The notes below the pieces were generated by a model. It was not told where the DNA came from. It searched no databases and was given only the letters and a program-made list of their open reading frames with translations. Below are positions 1-7,922 of a stretch of DNA of 64,000 nt, piece by piece (the first letter of the stretch is position 1; every line of letters begins with the position of its first letter). Source of the stretch: CCMP332 sp040218795. GTDB lineage: Bacteria > Bacteroidota > Bacteroidia > Cytophagales > CCMP332. The translations under genes were made by a program, and so were the position numbers. The stretch is taken from the NCBI GenBank assembly GCA_040218795.1, contig JAVJQT010000006.1:1-64000 (forward strand). The letters run 5' to 3'.

Positions 1-168
1 TCTCCATAGTAAGAAGTCTTCACTTCTTGTGTACAAGAAAATTTTCCTTCAACTCAAGACGGTCTTTGTCTCCTTAAAATTTTATAAAAATTCCAGGATC
101 CGCGTTTTGCTGTCATTAATTTCTTCAAAGAACTTTATCCCGCTTTATAACCCTTTCGGCTAAAAGCG
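1..168 (-). other. Probable rRNA operon leader (5' of 16S rRNA)
   Basis: Read on the minus strand, this stretch follows a strong promoter, has no convincing coding frame and contains a boxA-like antitermination sequence GTTCTTTGAA (124-133). It ends at the window edge with ACTATGGAGA. Bacteroidota 16S genes commonly begin ...ATGGAGAGTTTGATCCTGG, so the mature 16S rRNA 5' end probably lies at or just beyond base 1. A short inverted repeat, AAGAAGT/ACTTCTT (11-28), sits close to that end and could be part of the processing stem. The rRNA itself is outside the window, so this is an inference. Confidence 0.6.
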
Positions 169-172
169 GATG

Positions 173-203
173 CAAAAGTAAGTAGCTATTTATTTTGAAA
201 CAA
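173..203 (-). promoter_or_regulatory. Bacteroidota-type promoter reading leftward
   Basis: On the minus strand there is TTG (201-203), a 20-base spacer, then TACTTTTG (173-180). This matches the TTG-N19/20-TAnnTTTG sigma-ABfA promoter of Bacteroidota. It points toward the presumed rRNA leader, away from purA, whose 3' end is at 280. Confidence 0.7.
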
Positions 204-279
204 GCCCCGGTGAATTATTTTTTTAAGTATTTTGCAAATACCTAAACAGCAAGTACTTATATTCAAAAAAAATGACGAC

Positions 280-1548
280 TTATCTTAAAATTGTTTGTTT
301 TCTTTTTGGACCAAAGGAAACCATTTTAATCGCTATACCCGTTTGTTCTTCAATATAGCTGATATAATCCTCCAATGACTGTGGCAATCCATTGTCAAAA
401 CATTTTTCATCCAGGGTTGAATTCCACCCTTTAATTAAATGGTACTGAGCCGAATCGATCACGGAAAGATTGTTAGGAAAGTCAGCTGTTTTGCCACCCG
501 ATTTAAGATTGTATTCATTGCACACCCTAATTTCTTCAAAAGAATCAAGGACATCCGCTTTCATCATGTAAAGATCCGTAACTCCATTGAGCATTACAGC
601 GTATCTCAAAGCAGGCAAATCTAGCCAACCTACCCTTCTGGGTCTGCCTGTTGTTGCGCCAAACTCATGTCCAATCTTCGCAATGTCTTTCCCGACATCA
701 TCAAACAATTCGGTAGGAAATGGTCCTTCACCCACCCTGGTGCAATAGGCTTTAAATACTCCAAAGACTTTTCCAATTCTTCCGGGTGCTATTCCCAGAC
801 CAATGCAGGCGCCGGGAGTTATCGTATTTGAGGAGGTCACATAAGGGTAAGATCCAAAATCCACATCCAGCAATGAGCCTTGTGCACCTTCTGCCAAAAC
901 AGACTTTCCATTGTCCATTTCGCGATTGAGGAATATTGCCGTTTCCGTAAGATTAAAGGTTTTTAGATATTCAATGCAGTCAAAAAATACTTTAAGTTTT
1001 TCCTCAAAACCTTCAAAATCCCCACCATAGAAAGAAACCAGCTTTTTATGCTGTTCCATTATTTCATTGACTTTCTTTTTAAAGTCCTCTTCCAGTACAT
1101 CGCCAACTTTTATCCCAAATCGACCCACTTTATCCTGATAAGCCGGTCCTATACCTCTTAGCGTTGAACCAATTTTCTGATCACCTTTATATTTTTCAAT
1201 AGCTGCATCAAGGTATTTATGAGTGGGTAGAATTAATTGTGCTTTAAGAGAAATATACAAACGGTTTTTAAATTCAATTCCGTATTTTTCCAAATCCTCA
1301 ATCTCTTTGCGAAATACAACAGGATCAAGAACAACTCCATTTCCGATAACATTTAATACTCCCTCTCGAAATATACCGCTGGGAATCTGATGCAAAACAT
1401 GTTTAACATCACCAAATTCAAGGGTATGGCCTGCATTTGGCCCTCCCTGAAATCTCGCAATAATATCGTAATCGGGTGCCAGGTAATCTACAACCTTTCC
1501 CTTGCCTTCATCGCCCCACTGTAATCCTAATAATACGTCTGCTTTCAT
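280..1548 (-). CDS. purA: Adenylosuccinate synthetase
   Basis: PurA joins IMP and aspartate using GTP to make adenylosuccinate, the first committed step from IMP to AMP, in the cytoplasm. The 422-aa length is normal for the family (about 430 aa). The N-terminal GDEGKGK loop (residues 12-18) holds the catalytic Asp13, and GGPNAGH (35-41) supplies His41; GRPRRVGWLD near residue 302 is the IMP/GTP-binding region. The ATG start places the usual MKADVLLGLQWGDEGK start right at the N-terminus. It is the last gene of a relA-fur-purA operon on this strand, 14 bases after fur by the ORF end, which ties AMP supply to the stringent-response gene. Confidence 0.97.
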   Translation of the reverse strand: MKADVLLGLQWGDEGKGKVVDYLAPDYDIIARFQGGPNAGHTLEFGDVKHVLHQIPSGIFREGVLNVIGNGVVLDPVVFRKEIEDLEKYGIEFKNRLYISLKAQLILPTHKYLDAAIEKYKGDQKIGSTLRGIGPAYQDKVGRFGIKVGDVLEEDFKKKVNEIMEQHKKLVSFYGGDFEGFEEKLKVFFDCIEYLKTFNLTETAIFLNREMDNGKSVLAEGAQGSLLDVDFGSYPYVTSSNTITPGACIGLGIAPGRIGKVFGVFKAYCTRVGEGPFPTELFDDVGKDIAKIGHEFGATTGRPRRVGWLDLPALRYAVMLNGVTDLYMMKADVLDSFEEIRVCNEYNLKSGGKTADFPNNLSVIDSAQYHLIKGWNSTLDEKCFDNGLPQSLEDYISYIEEQTGIAIKMVSFGPKRKQTILR

Positions 1549-1562
1549 TTAATCGATGGAAT

Positions 1563-2027
1563 TTAAACCGGTTTATTCTCACAGTTCTTTTTTTGGCATT
1601 TGCCATAAAGTATTAGTGAGTGATGTATAATATCAAACTTTAATAAATCTCCGGCCATGCTTTGAATATTTTGAATTCTGGGATCGCAAAATTCAACCAC
1701 TTTGTGACAATCGGTGCACACCAAATGATCGTGTTGCTTTGAGCCATACGCCCTTTCGTATTGAGCAAGATTTTTACCAAATTGATGTTTTGTAACCAGG
1801 TCACAATCTACAAGCAAATCGAGGGTATTGTAAACGGTCGCCCGACTAACCCTGTAATTCTTGTTTTTCATGCTTATATACAACGCCTCAACATCAAAAT
1901 GCTCATTCCTTTCATATATCTCTTCGAGAATGGCAAAACGTTCCGGCGTTTTTCTAAAGTTCTTATTTTCTAAATAAGCATTGAATATATTTCTGACTTC
2001 GGCAAATATTTGCGAATTCAACGGCAT
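1563..2027 (-). CDS. fur: Fur-family transcriptional regulator
   Basis: A metal-responsive repressor of the Fur/PerR/Zur family, 154 aa from the ATG at 2027. A TTG at 2051 would add eight residues but gives a less typical N-terminus. The winged helix carries RVSRATVYNTLDLLV (about residues 60-75), followed by the dimerisation domain with HDHLVCTDCHKVVEFCD: His/Cys metal ligands including a CxxC. A second pair of cysteines (CQKKNC) closes the protein, consistent with a structural zinc site. It sits between relA and purA in a minus-strand operon. Whether it senses iron, peroxide or zinc cannot be told from the sequence. Confidence 0.9.
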   Translation of the reverse strand: MPLNSQIFAEVRNIFNAYLENKNFRKTPERFAILEEIYERNEHFDVEALYISMKNKNYRVSRATVYNTLDLLVDCDLVTKHQFGKNLAQYERAYGSKQHDHLVCTDCHKVVEFCDPRIQNIQSMAGDLLKFDIIHHSLILYGKCQKKNCENKPV

Positions 2028-2075
2028 AGCTTGGATTTCTAAAGGCGGCAAATATAAGAATTAATAAGTGAGCAA

Positions 2076-4283
2076 TCAGCCCATTCTTGTAACGCTGTCT
2101 ATACCTTTTACTTTTTTTAATTTCTGAATTAAATCACTCAAATGTTTGGTATCGTTTACATATAATTTAATCTGCCCATCAAAATAATTTGCTTCGGTGT
2201 CGATCGTTATAGAACGCATGTTTACCTTAAGGTCGCTGGAGATTATTTTGGTGATGTCACTAACAATTCCTACTCGGTCTGTCCCATGCAAACGAAGTGA
2301 AACTAAAAATGCCAGTTCCATTTGAGATGTCCACTTGGCTTTTACAATTCTATAGCCATAATTGGACATCAATTCCACGGCATTCGGACAATTGGTTCTG
2401 TGGATTTTAACACCCTCGTTGACAGTGACAAATCCAAAAACATCATCGCCAGGAATGGGATTACAACATTTTGCTAATACGTAATCCACTTTATCCATGT
2501 CCTCACCTATCAAGAGGTAATCTGAATTATCATTACGTATTTTTTTAACTTCCTTTTTAAAGCCAAGTGCATCTCTGAATCTTTTTAGCGCGCTGGACTT
2601 CTGTTTATCGAGGAATTTTTTAAAACTTTTGAGATCCTTGAGTTCAAGGTTTCCGTTTCCAAAACGATAATAAATTTCTTTATCTCCTCTCAGGCTAAAA
2701 TAAGAGCGCATTTTAACCATTATATCCGGGCTGGGTTCTATTCCCAACTGTTTCATTTTTTTGAAGAACAGTTCGCGTCCAATTTCTATTATTTCCTTCT
2801 TTCCTTCTTTTAATACACTTTTAATTTTGGATTTGGCTTTAGAAGTTACCACAAAATTCAGCCAGTCTTCCGAGGGTTTTTGTTTCTGGCTGGTCAGAAT
2901 TTCTACCTGATCGCCATTGCTCAATTTATAGCTTAGCGGAACTAATTTATGATTCACTTTTGCTCCTATGCAATTGGCTCCAATTTGTGTGTGTATTTCA
3001 AATGCAAAGTCCAGGGCAGTAGCTCCGGCTGCCAATGTTTTTAAATCCCCCTGCGGTGTAAAAACAAAAACCTCCTCATTGAATAAATTTGATCTGAAAT
3101 CGTCAAGAAATTCCAAAGCCGAAGTTTCATTCTGTTCCAATAAATCACGAACCCTGTTCAACCAGCCGTCCAGTGCAGGTGCAGATTTTTTAGAATCTCC
3201 GCTTTTGTATTTCCAATGTGCAGCATATCCCATTTCTGCAATTTCATCCATTCGACGTGATCTTATTTGCACCTCAACCCATTGCCCGGAATTGCTCATT
3301 ACAGTAGTATGCAAGGATTCATAACCATTGGCTTTGGAGGTACTGATCCAATCTCTCAAGCGATCTGGATTTGGTTTGTAGAAATCAGTTACCAGGGAGT
3401 AAACATGCCAACAGGCCGCCTTTTCCTTGTCTTCAGGCACGTCAATAATTATTCTTACAGCAAACAGATCATACACTTCTTCAAAAGGTATGTTTTGCTT
3501 TTTCATTTTATTGTAAATGGAATGAATGGATTTTGGACGGCCTTTTATTTCAAATTCAATGTTTTCTTTGTTGAGAACAGATTTGATTGGTTTTATAAAA
3601 TCTCTAATAAACTTACTTCGAACATCTTTGGTTAAAGCAATTTTTCTGGTGATACCCCAATAGGAATCGCTGTCATTGTACTTTAAATAAAGATCCTCGA
3701 GTTCTGATTTAATGGAATACAGCCCAAGACGATGCGCTAATGGTGCATAGAGGTAAATAGTCTCTGCTGAAATTTTCAATTGTTTCTCTCGCATCATGCT
3801 ATCCAGTGTGCGCATGTTATGCAACCGGTCAGCAATTTTGATCAAGATTACCCTTACATCCTCAGACAGCGTAAGGAGCATTTTTCTAAAATTTTCAGCC
3901 TGCTGAGAAGTACCGTATTCAAAACTGCCCGATATTTTGGTTAGGCCATCGATAATCTTTGCCACTTTCTGACCAAACATTCTTTCGATGTCGTGCAATT
4001 CATAATCCGTATCCTCAACTACATCGTGGAGTAATGCTGATACAATGGAAGTGGTGCCAAGACCTATTTCATCAATACAAATCTCTGCAACGGCTAAAGG
4101 GTGGTATATATAGGGCTCACCGGATTTTCTTCGCATATCCTTATGCGCATCAAGGGAAAGATTAAAGGCCTTTTTAATAATCTTCGCATCCCCATCTTTG
4201 AGCATGGGCTTGGCCTTTCTCAAAAGACGCCTGTACCTCCTCAGAATTTCTTTCTTTTCTACTTCATTTTCCGCTACAAGCAT
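2076..4283 (-). CDS. RelA/SpoT bifunctional (p)ppGpp synthetase/hydrolase
   Basis: Makes and degrades (p)ppGpp in the stringent response. The 735-aa layout is the full Rel type: HD hydrolase domain (HPLAVAEIC... LLHDVVEDTD, about 60-210), synthetase domain (about 240-370, with GRPKSIHSIYNKM and the RxKD-like DRLRDWI), TGS domain (about 400-465, VFVFTPQGDLKTLAAGATALDFA), a Cys-containing helical region (CCNPIPGDD) and a C-terminal ACT domain (about 660-735). An intact HD site and a basic RxKD-like motif suggest both activities are kept. It is the first gene of the relA-fur-purA operon. Its start codon lies only six bases from a good -7 box, so the mRNA may be leaderless. Confidence 0.95.
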   Translation of the reverse strand: MLVAENEVEKKEILRRYRRLLRKAKPMLKDGDAKIIKKAFNLSLDAHKDMRRKSGEPYIYHPLAVAEICIDEIGLGTTSIVSALLHDVVEDTDYELHDIERMFGQKVAKIIDGLTKISGSFEYGTSQQAENFRKMLLTLSEDVRVILIKIADRLHNMRTLDSMMREKQLKISAETIYLYAPLAHRLGLYSIKSELEDLYLKYNDSDSYWGITRKIALTKDVRSKFIRDFIKPIKSVLNKENIEFEIKGRPKSIHSIYNKMKKQNIPFEEVYDLFAVRIIIDVPEDKEKAACWHVYSLVTDFYKPNPDRLRDWISTSKANGYESLHTTVMSNSGQWVEVQIRSRRMDEIAEMGYAAHWKYKSGDSKKSAPALDGWLNRVRDLLEQNETSALEFLDDFRSNLFNEEVFVFTPQGDLKTLAAGATALDFAFEIHTQIGANCIGAKVNHKLVPLSYKLSNGDQVEILTSQKQKPSEDWLNFVVTSKAKSKIKSVLKEGKKEIIEIGRELFFKKMKQLGIEPSPDIMVKMRSYFSLRGDKEIYYRFGNGNLELKDLKSFKKFLDKQKSSALKRFRDALGFKKEVKKIRNDNSDYLLIGEDMDKVDYVLAKCCNPIPGDDVFGFVTVNEGVKIHRTNCPNAVELMSNYGYRIVKAKWTSQMELAFLVSLRLHGTDRVGIVSDITKIISSDLKVNMRSITIDTEANYFDGQIKLYVNDTKHLSDLIQKLKKVKGIDSVTRMG

Positions 4284-4288
4284 AAAAC

Positions 4289-4320
4289 CAAAAATAAGAA
4301 TTTGAGTGAATAAATTTCAA
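4289..4320 (-). promoter_or_regulatory. Promoter of the relA-fur-purA operon
   Basis: Minus strand: TTG at 4318-4320, 21-base spacer, TATTTTTG at 4289-4296. The final G of the -7 box is six bases upstream of the relA ATG (4283), so the expected transcription start falls on or beside the start codon. Confidence 0.7.
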
Positions 4321-4386
4321 GTTGAATTAGCTTACATTTATGTAACAAAATAATGTCAAAAATATTCGAGATTTCAATTTTTATAT

Positions 4387-4394
4387 TACTTTTG
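4387..4394 (+). promoter_or_regulatory. -7 box upstream of tRNA-Leu
   Basis: TACTTTTG matches TAnnTTTG and lies 63 bases before the tRNA-Leu 5' end; a clear -33 TTG is not present at the ideal distance. It is the best candidate promoter for the tRNA and possibly for trigger factor downstream. Confidence 0.5.
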
Positions 4395-4457
4395 CAGCCT
4401 CTTTGTAAAAAACCGAATTAGTTCGGTTAATTTATTGGTATTAAGCCATAAACAATT

Positions 4458-4539
4458 GCGGATGTGGCGAAATTGGTAGACGCACTAGACTTAGGATCTA
4501 GCGCCGCGAGGCATGGGGGTTCGAGTCCCTCCATCCGCA
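4458..4539 (+). tRNA. tRNA-Leu (anticodon TAG)
   Basis: Acceptor arms GCGGATG and CATCCGC pair, with discriminator A at 4539. The anticodon loop CTTAGGA reads TAG (leucine codon CUA family). A T-arm GGGTTCGAGTCCC and a long variable arm typical of class II tRNAs are visible. CCA is not encoded. Confidence 0.95.
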
Positions 4540-4543
4540 CATC

Positions 4544-4580
4544 AAGCCCTGATTCTTAAGGCGTTTCGGGGCTTTTTTTA
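4544..4580 (+). terminator. Hairpin with T-run between tRNA-Leu and trigger factor
   Basis: AAGCCC (4544-4549) pairs with GGGCTT (4569-4574) and a T-run follows. The loop is long (19 bases). It would end tRNA-Leu transcripts, yet it stops only 17 bases before the trigger-factor start, so it may be a partial terminator or attenuator for that gene. Confidence 0.55.
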
Positions 4581-4596
4581 TTTAAAACTTAGAAAA

Positions 4597-5937
4597 TTGG
4601 AAATTACACTTAACAAAAAGGAATCCAACCACGGTCACATCGAAATTAAATTTGATGAAAAAGACTACAAGGAAAAGATTGAACAAAAACTAAAAGAATA
4701 CGGCAAAACCGCCAGCCTTAAAGGTTTTAGGCCTGGGAAAGTACCTCCCGGACTGATCAATAAAATGTACGGCAAAAGCATCAAAATCGATGAAATCAAC
4801 AAAATGGTTTCCGAATCGGTGGAGTCCTATATCAAGGAAAAAGATTTGAAACTGATTGGTGATCCGCTTCCCGCTAAGGACAGTTTGGAAGGAATAGACT
4901 GGGCTGAACAAAAGGATTTCGAATTCAAATACGAAGTTGGGCTTGTTCCCAATTTTGAAATCCCCCTTTCGGAAAAAACAAAATTTGCCAAGTACGAAAT
5001 AAAACCGGATCAAAAAACGCTGGATAAGACAATTTTAAATATCCGTAAACAAAGTGCCGAAAGAAATGAAATGAAAGAAGTTGCTGATGATAGTGTTCTC
5101 ACCGGTAAACTTGAAAACAAAGAGGCTGAACTTGAAAAACAATCGGAAATTGATTTGTCACTCATTAGTTCGGCAAAAGAAAAAAAATCTCTGATTGGTA
5201 AAAAAGTAGGCGATACTGTTGAAATTAATCTTGTAAAAGCATTTGATAAAGAGCCTGACGAGCTTTCCAGAATTACAGGAAAAGCGCTTATAGAGACCAA
5301 AAAAATGAAAGGGAAGTTTCATTTTACGATAGAAAAAATTGAAACCTTAAAATTACCCGAACTCAATAAAGACCTTTTCGACCGGGCAATCGGTCCTGAT
5401 AAAGCCAAAGACCTAAGTGAATTTAAAACCGAGGTAGAAAAAATCATTGCCAAAAATAACGATCGAGAATCCGAAGGTTTTCTTCAGCGGGAAATTCAGG
5501 ATTATTTGGTGGATAAAACCAAAATGGAGCTTCCGAAAGATTTTCTGAAGCGTTGGTTATTGGTGAGCAATGATGGAAAAGTAACAGAAGAGCAAATCGA
5601 AAAAGAATTCGATCTCTATGTAAAAGAATTAAAATGGAATTTGATCATCAGTAAAATCCAACAGGAGCAAAAAATTGAGATCAAACACGAAGACATCCTC
5701 CAAGAAACCAGAAATATGGTTATAAACCAGTTTGGAGGTGGTTTTGATCCTAATCAAATGGGAGAATTTTTAGAACAATTTGTTCAAAATTATCTTAAAG
5801 AAAATAAGGGTCAGAATTACATGAATATTCACCGTCGATTGTTGGACCAAAAGGTAATGGAATGGACCAGAAACCTCATTTCAGTAAAGGATAAAAAAGT
5901 TGCTTGGGAAGAATTTGAGAAAATAGTCTTAAAATAA
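4597..5937 (+). CDS. tig: Trigger factor (ribosome-associated chaperone)
   Basis: Binds the ribosome exit tunnel and helps nascent chains fold. The N-terminal ribosome-binding domain carries GFRPGKVPPGLINKMYG, the Bacteroidota form of the signature loop (consensus GFRxGKxP). A reduced middle domain and a long helical C-terminal arm domain follow. The frame stays open back to 4513 inside the tRNA, but the family start (LEITLNKKE) is the TTG at 4597, which gives 446 aa. It sits just after tRNA-Leu and upstream of clpP-clpX, the common tig-clpP-clpX order. A strong terminator follows, so clpP is probably transcribed separately. Confidence 0.93.
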   Translation: MEITLNKKESNHGHIEIKFDEKDYKEKIEQKLKEYGKTASLKGFRPGKVPPGLINKMYGKSIKIDEINKMVSESVESYIKEKDLKLIGDPLPAKDSLEGIDWAEQKDFEFKYEVGLVPNFEIPLSEKTKFAKYEIKPDQKTLDKTILNIRKQSAERNEMKEVADDSVLTGKLENKEAELEKQSEIDLSLISSAKEKKSLIGKKVGDTVEINLVKAFDKEPDELSRITGKALIETKKMKGKFHFTIEKIETLKLPELNKDLFDRAIGPDKAKDLSEFKTEVEKIIAKNNDRESEGFLQREIQDYLVDKTKMELPKDFLKRWLLVSNDGKVTEEQIEKEFDLYVKELKWNLIISKIQQEQKIEIKHEDILQETRNMVINQFGGGFDPNQMGEFLEQFVQNYLKENKGQNYMNIHRRLLDQKVMEWTRNLISVKDKKVAWEEFEKIVLK

Positions 5938-5956
5938 GTTTTCTAAAGTCTTGAAA

Positions 5957-5984
5957 AGTCCTTAAAATTAAGGGCTTTTTTTTT
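5957..5984 (+). terminator. Rho-independent terminator after tig
   Basis: AGTCCTTA (from 5957) pairs with TAAGGGCT (ending 5976) around an AAAT loop and is followed by an unbroken run of T residues. It lies 19 bases after the tig stop codon. Confidence 0.8.
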
Positions 5985-6012
5985 GAATAAATATTTAAAT
6001 AATTGCATATAA

Positions 6013-6684
6013 ATGAATATTAAACAGGAATTCAGAGATTATGCTGTCAAACATTTAAACTTAAATGGCATGGCAACTGATCAATACATTCACACCATTG
6101 AAAACCTCACACCTAATATCATCGAAGAGAGAAGAATGAACGCAGTGGCCATGGACGTGTTTTCAAGATTAATGATGGATCGAATTATTTTTCTTGGTGT
6201 CCCTATTGATGATTACGTAGCTAATATTGTTACGGCTCAATTATTATTTCTGGAATCCACAGATTCGCAAAAAGACATTTTAATGTACATCAATAGCCCG
6301 GGAGGTTCCGTTTATGCCGGACTTGGCATGTACGATACTATGCAATATGTAAGGCCCGATGTGGCAACAATTTGTACAGGTATGGCTGCATCAATGGGCG
6401 CCATTCTTCTATGTTCAGGTGCTAATGGCAAAAGAACTGCTCTGCCGCATTCCAGAGTGATGATTCATCAGCCCATGGGTGGTATTGGAGGCCAGGCTTC
6501 GGATATTCAAATCACAGCTAATGAGATAAAGAAAATAAAAACAGAATTGTATCAAATTTTGGCCGATCATTCGGGTAAGGATATCAAACAAATAGAAAAA
6601 GATTCAGATAGAGATTATTGGATGAGGGCACCTGAAGCTTTGAAATATGGTTTAATTGATGAAGTACTAGAAAGAAAAAATTAA
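6013..6684 (+). CDS. clpP: ATP-dependent Clp protease proteolytic subunit
   Basis: Serine protease that forms the two-ring barrel of the ClpXP machine. The 223-aa protein has the catalytic Ser127 in GMAASMGA and His152 in MIHQPMGG, with the Asp of the triad in the C-terminal third. The oligomer-forming YINSPGGSV loop is at about 92-100. The N-terminus is about 30 residues longer than the E. coli mature form, as is common for Bacteroidota. The ATG at 6013 is the only sensible start. clpX begins two bases after the stop codon, so the two are co-transcribed. Confidence 0.96.
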   Translation: MNIKQEFRDYAVKHLNLNGMATDQYIHTIENLTPNIIEERRMNAVAMDVFSRLMMDRIIFLGVPIDDYVANIVTAQLLFLESTDSQKDILMYINSPGGSVYAGLGMYDTMQYVRPDVATICTGMAASMGAILLCSGANGKRTALPHSRVMIHQPMGGIGGQASDIQITANEIKKIKTELYQILADHSGKDIKQIEKDSDRDYWMRAPEALKYGLIDEVLERKN

Positions 6685-6686
6685 TT

Positions 6687-7922
6687 ATGGCTCAGGTAAA
6701 TTGTTCATTTTGTGGAAGAAGTAAGAAAGATGTTCGCCTGATGATATCGGGTATACATGCCCATATTTGCGATAAGTGTATCGAACAAGCAAATGTTATT
6801 CTTGAAGAGGAGACTAAAAATCAGGATTCTGTTCAAACGCCAAAATTAAAACTGAACAAGCCTAAAGAAATTAAAGAATTCATAGACCAATTTGTAATTG
6901 GACAGGATGAAGCTAAAAAGGTAATGTCCGTGGCCGTTTATAATCACTATAAACGACTGTTGCAGGGTAAGGAAATAGACGATGATATAAATATTGAGAA
7001 ATCAAATATTATTATGGTTGGTGAGACCGGCACGGGAAAAACTTATTTAGCCAGGACCCTTGCAAGAATGCTTCAGGTTCCATTTTGTATTGCCGATGCC
7101 ACTGTTTTAACCGAGGCCGGTTATGTTGGGGAGGATGTGGAAAGCATCTTAACCCGCTTATTACAAGCGGCCAATTACGATCTTGAATCAGCCCAAAGAG
7201 GTATCGTATATATCGATGAAATAGATAAGATTGCCAGAAAGGGAGATAACCCAAGTATTACAAGAGATGTTAGTGGAGAAGGCGTGCAGCAAGCACTTCT
7301 GAAATTACTCGAGGGAACAACAGTCAATGTACCACCGCAAGGAGGCAGAAAACACCCCGATCAAAAAATGATTTCTGTAAACACGGAAAATATCCTGTTT
7401 GTATGTGGTGGAGCATTTGATGGAATTGATAGAGATATTGCCAAAAGACTCAATACCAGGCCTCTTGGATTCGCAGGAAATGCTAAAAAGGATAGCGATT
7501 CAAGGGTTGACGAAAACAATTTACTCCAATACGTAACTTCTCAGGATCTTAGGTCATTTGGTTTAATTCCTGAATTAATCGGAAGATTACCCGTAGTTAC
7601 ATTCCTGAACCCGCTGGATGACAAGGCCTTAATTCAAATACTTAAGGAGCCTAAAAATGCCATTACCAAACAATACAAGAAATTGTTTAAGATGGAAGGA
7701 ATTGACTTAACTTTTGAAGATGAAGCTTTAAAATATATAGTTAAAAAAGCACAGGAGTATAAATTGGGTGCAAGGGGTTTGAGATCAATATGTGAAGCCA
7801 TCATGATCGACGCCATGTACGAGGGCCCATCGGATGAACAATCAAAAAATCTGAAAGTGACCAAGCGCTATGCGCAAAGTAAATTTGAAAAATCTAAACT
7901 AAGTTCTCTTAAAGCGGCTTAA
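6687..7922 (+). CDS. clpX: ATP-dependent Clp protease ATP-binding subunit ClpX
   Basis: AAA+ unfoldase that feeds substrates to ClpP. The N-terminal zinc finger has CSFCGRSKKD and CDKCIEQ (residues 6-35, four cysteines). Walker A is GETGTGKT (about 112-119), Walker B is VYIDEIDKI (about 174), and sensor/arginine-finger regions follow (ELIGRLPV; GARGLRSI). The ClpP-contact loop reads LGFAG where E. coli has IGFGA, a conservative change. Length (411 aa) is typical. The last 14 bases overlap the 3' end of menC on the opposite strand. Confidence 0.97.
   Translation: MAQVNCSFCGRSKKDVRLMISGIHAHICDKCIEQANVILEEETKNQDSVQTPKLKLNKPKEIKEFIDQFVIGQDEAKKVMSVAVYNHYKRLLQGKEIDDDINIEKSNIIMVGETGTGKTYLARTLARMLQVPFCIADATVLTEAGYVGEDVESILTRLLQAANYDLESAQRGIVYIDEIDKIARKGDNPSITRDVSGEGVQQALLKLLEGTTVNVPPQGGRKHPDQKMISVNTENILFVCGGAFDGIDRDIAKRLNTRPLGFAGNAKKDSDSRVDENNLLQYVTSQDLRSFGLIPELIGRLPVVTFLNPLDDKALIQILKEPKNAITKQYKKLFKMEGIDLTFEDEALKYIVKKAQEYKLGARGLRSICEAIMIDAMYEGPSDEQSKNLKVTKRYAQSKFEKSKLSSLKAA

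Noticed and set aside
4513..4596. Upstream extension of trigger factor to an ATG at 4513.
   Set aside because: This ATG lies in tRNA-Leu (the MGVRVPPS residues come from the variable and T arms), so the TTG at 4597 is used.
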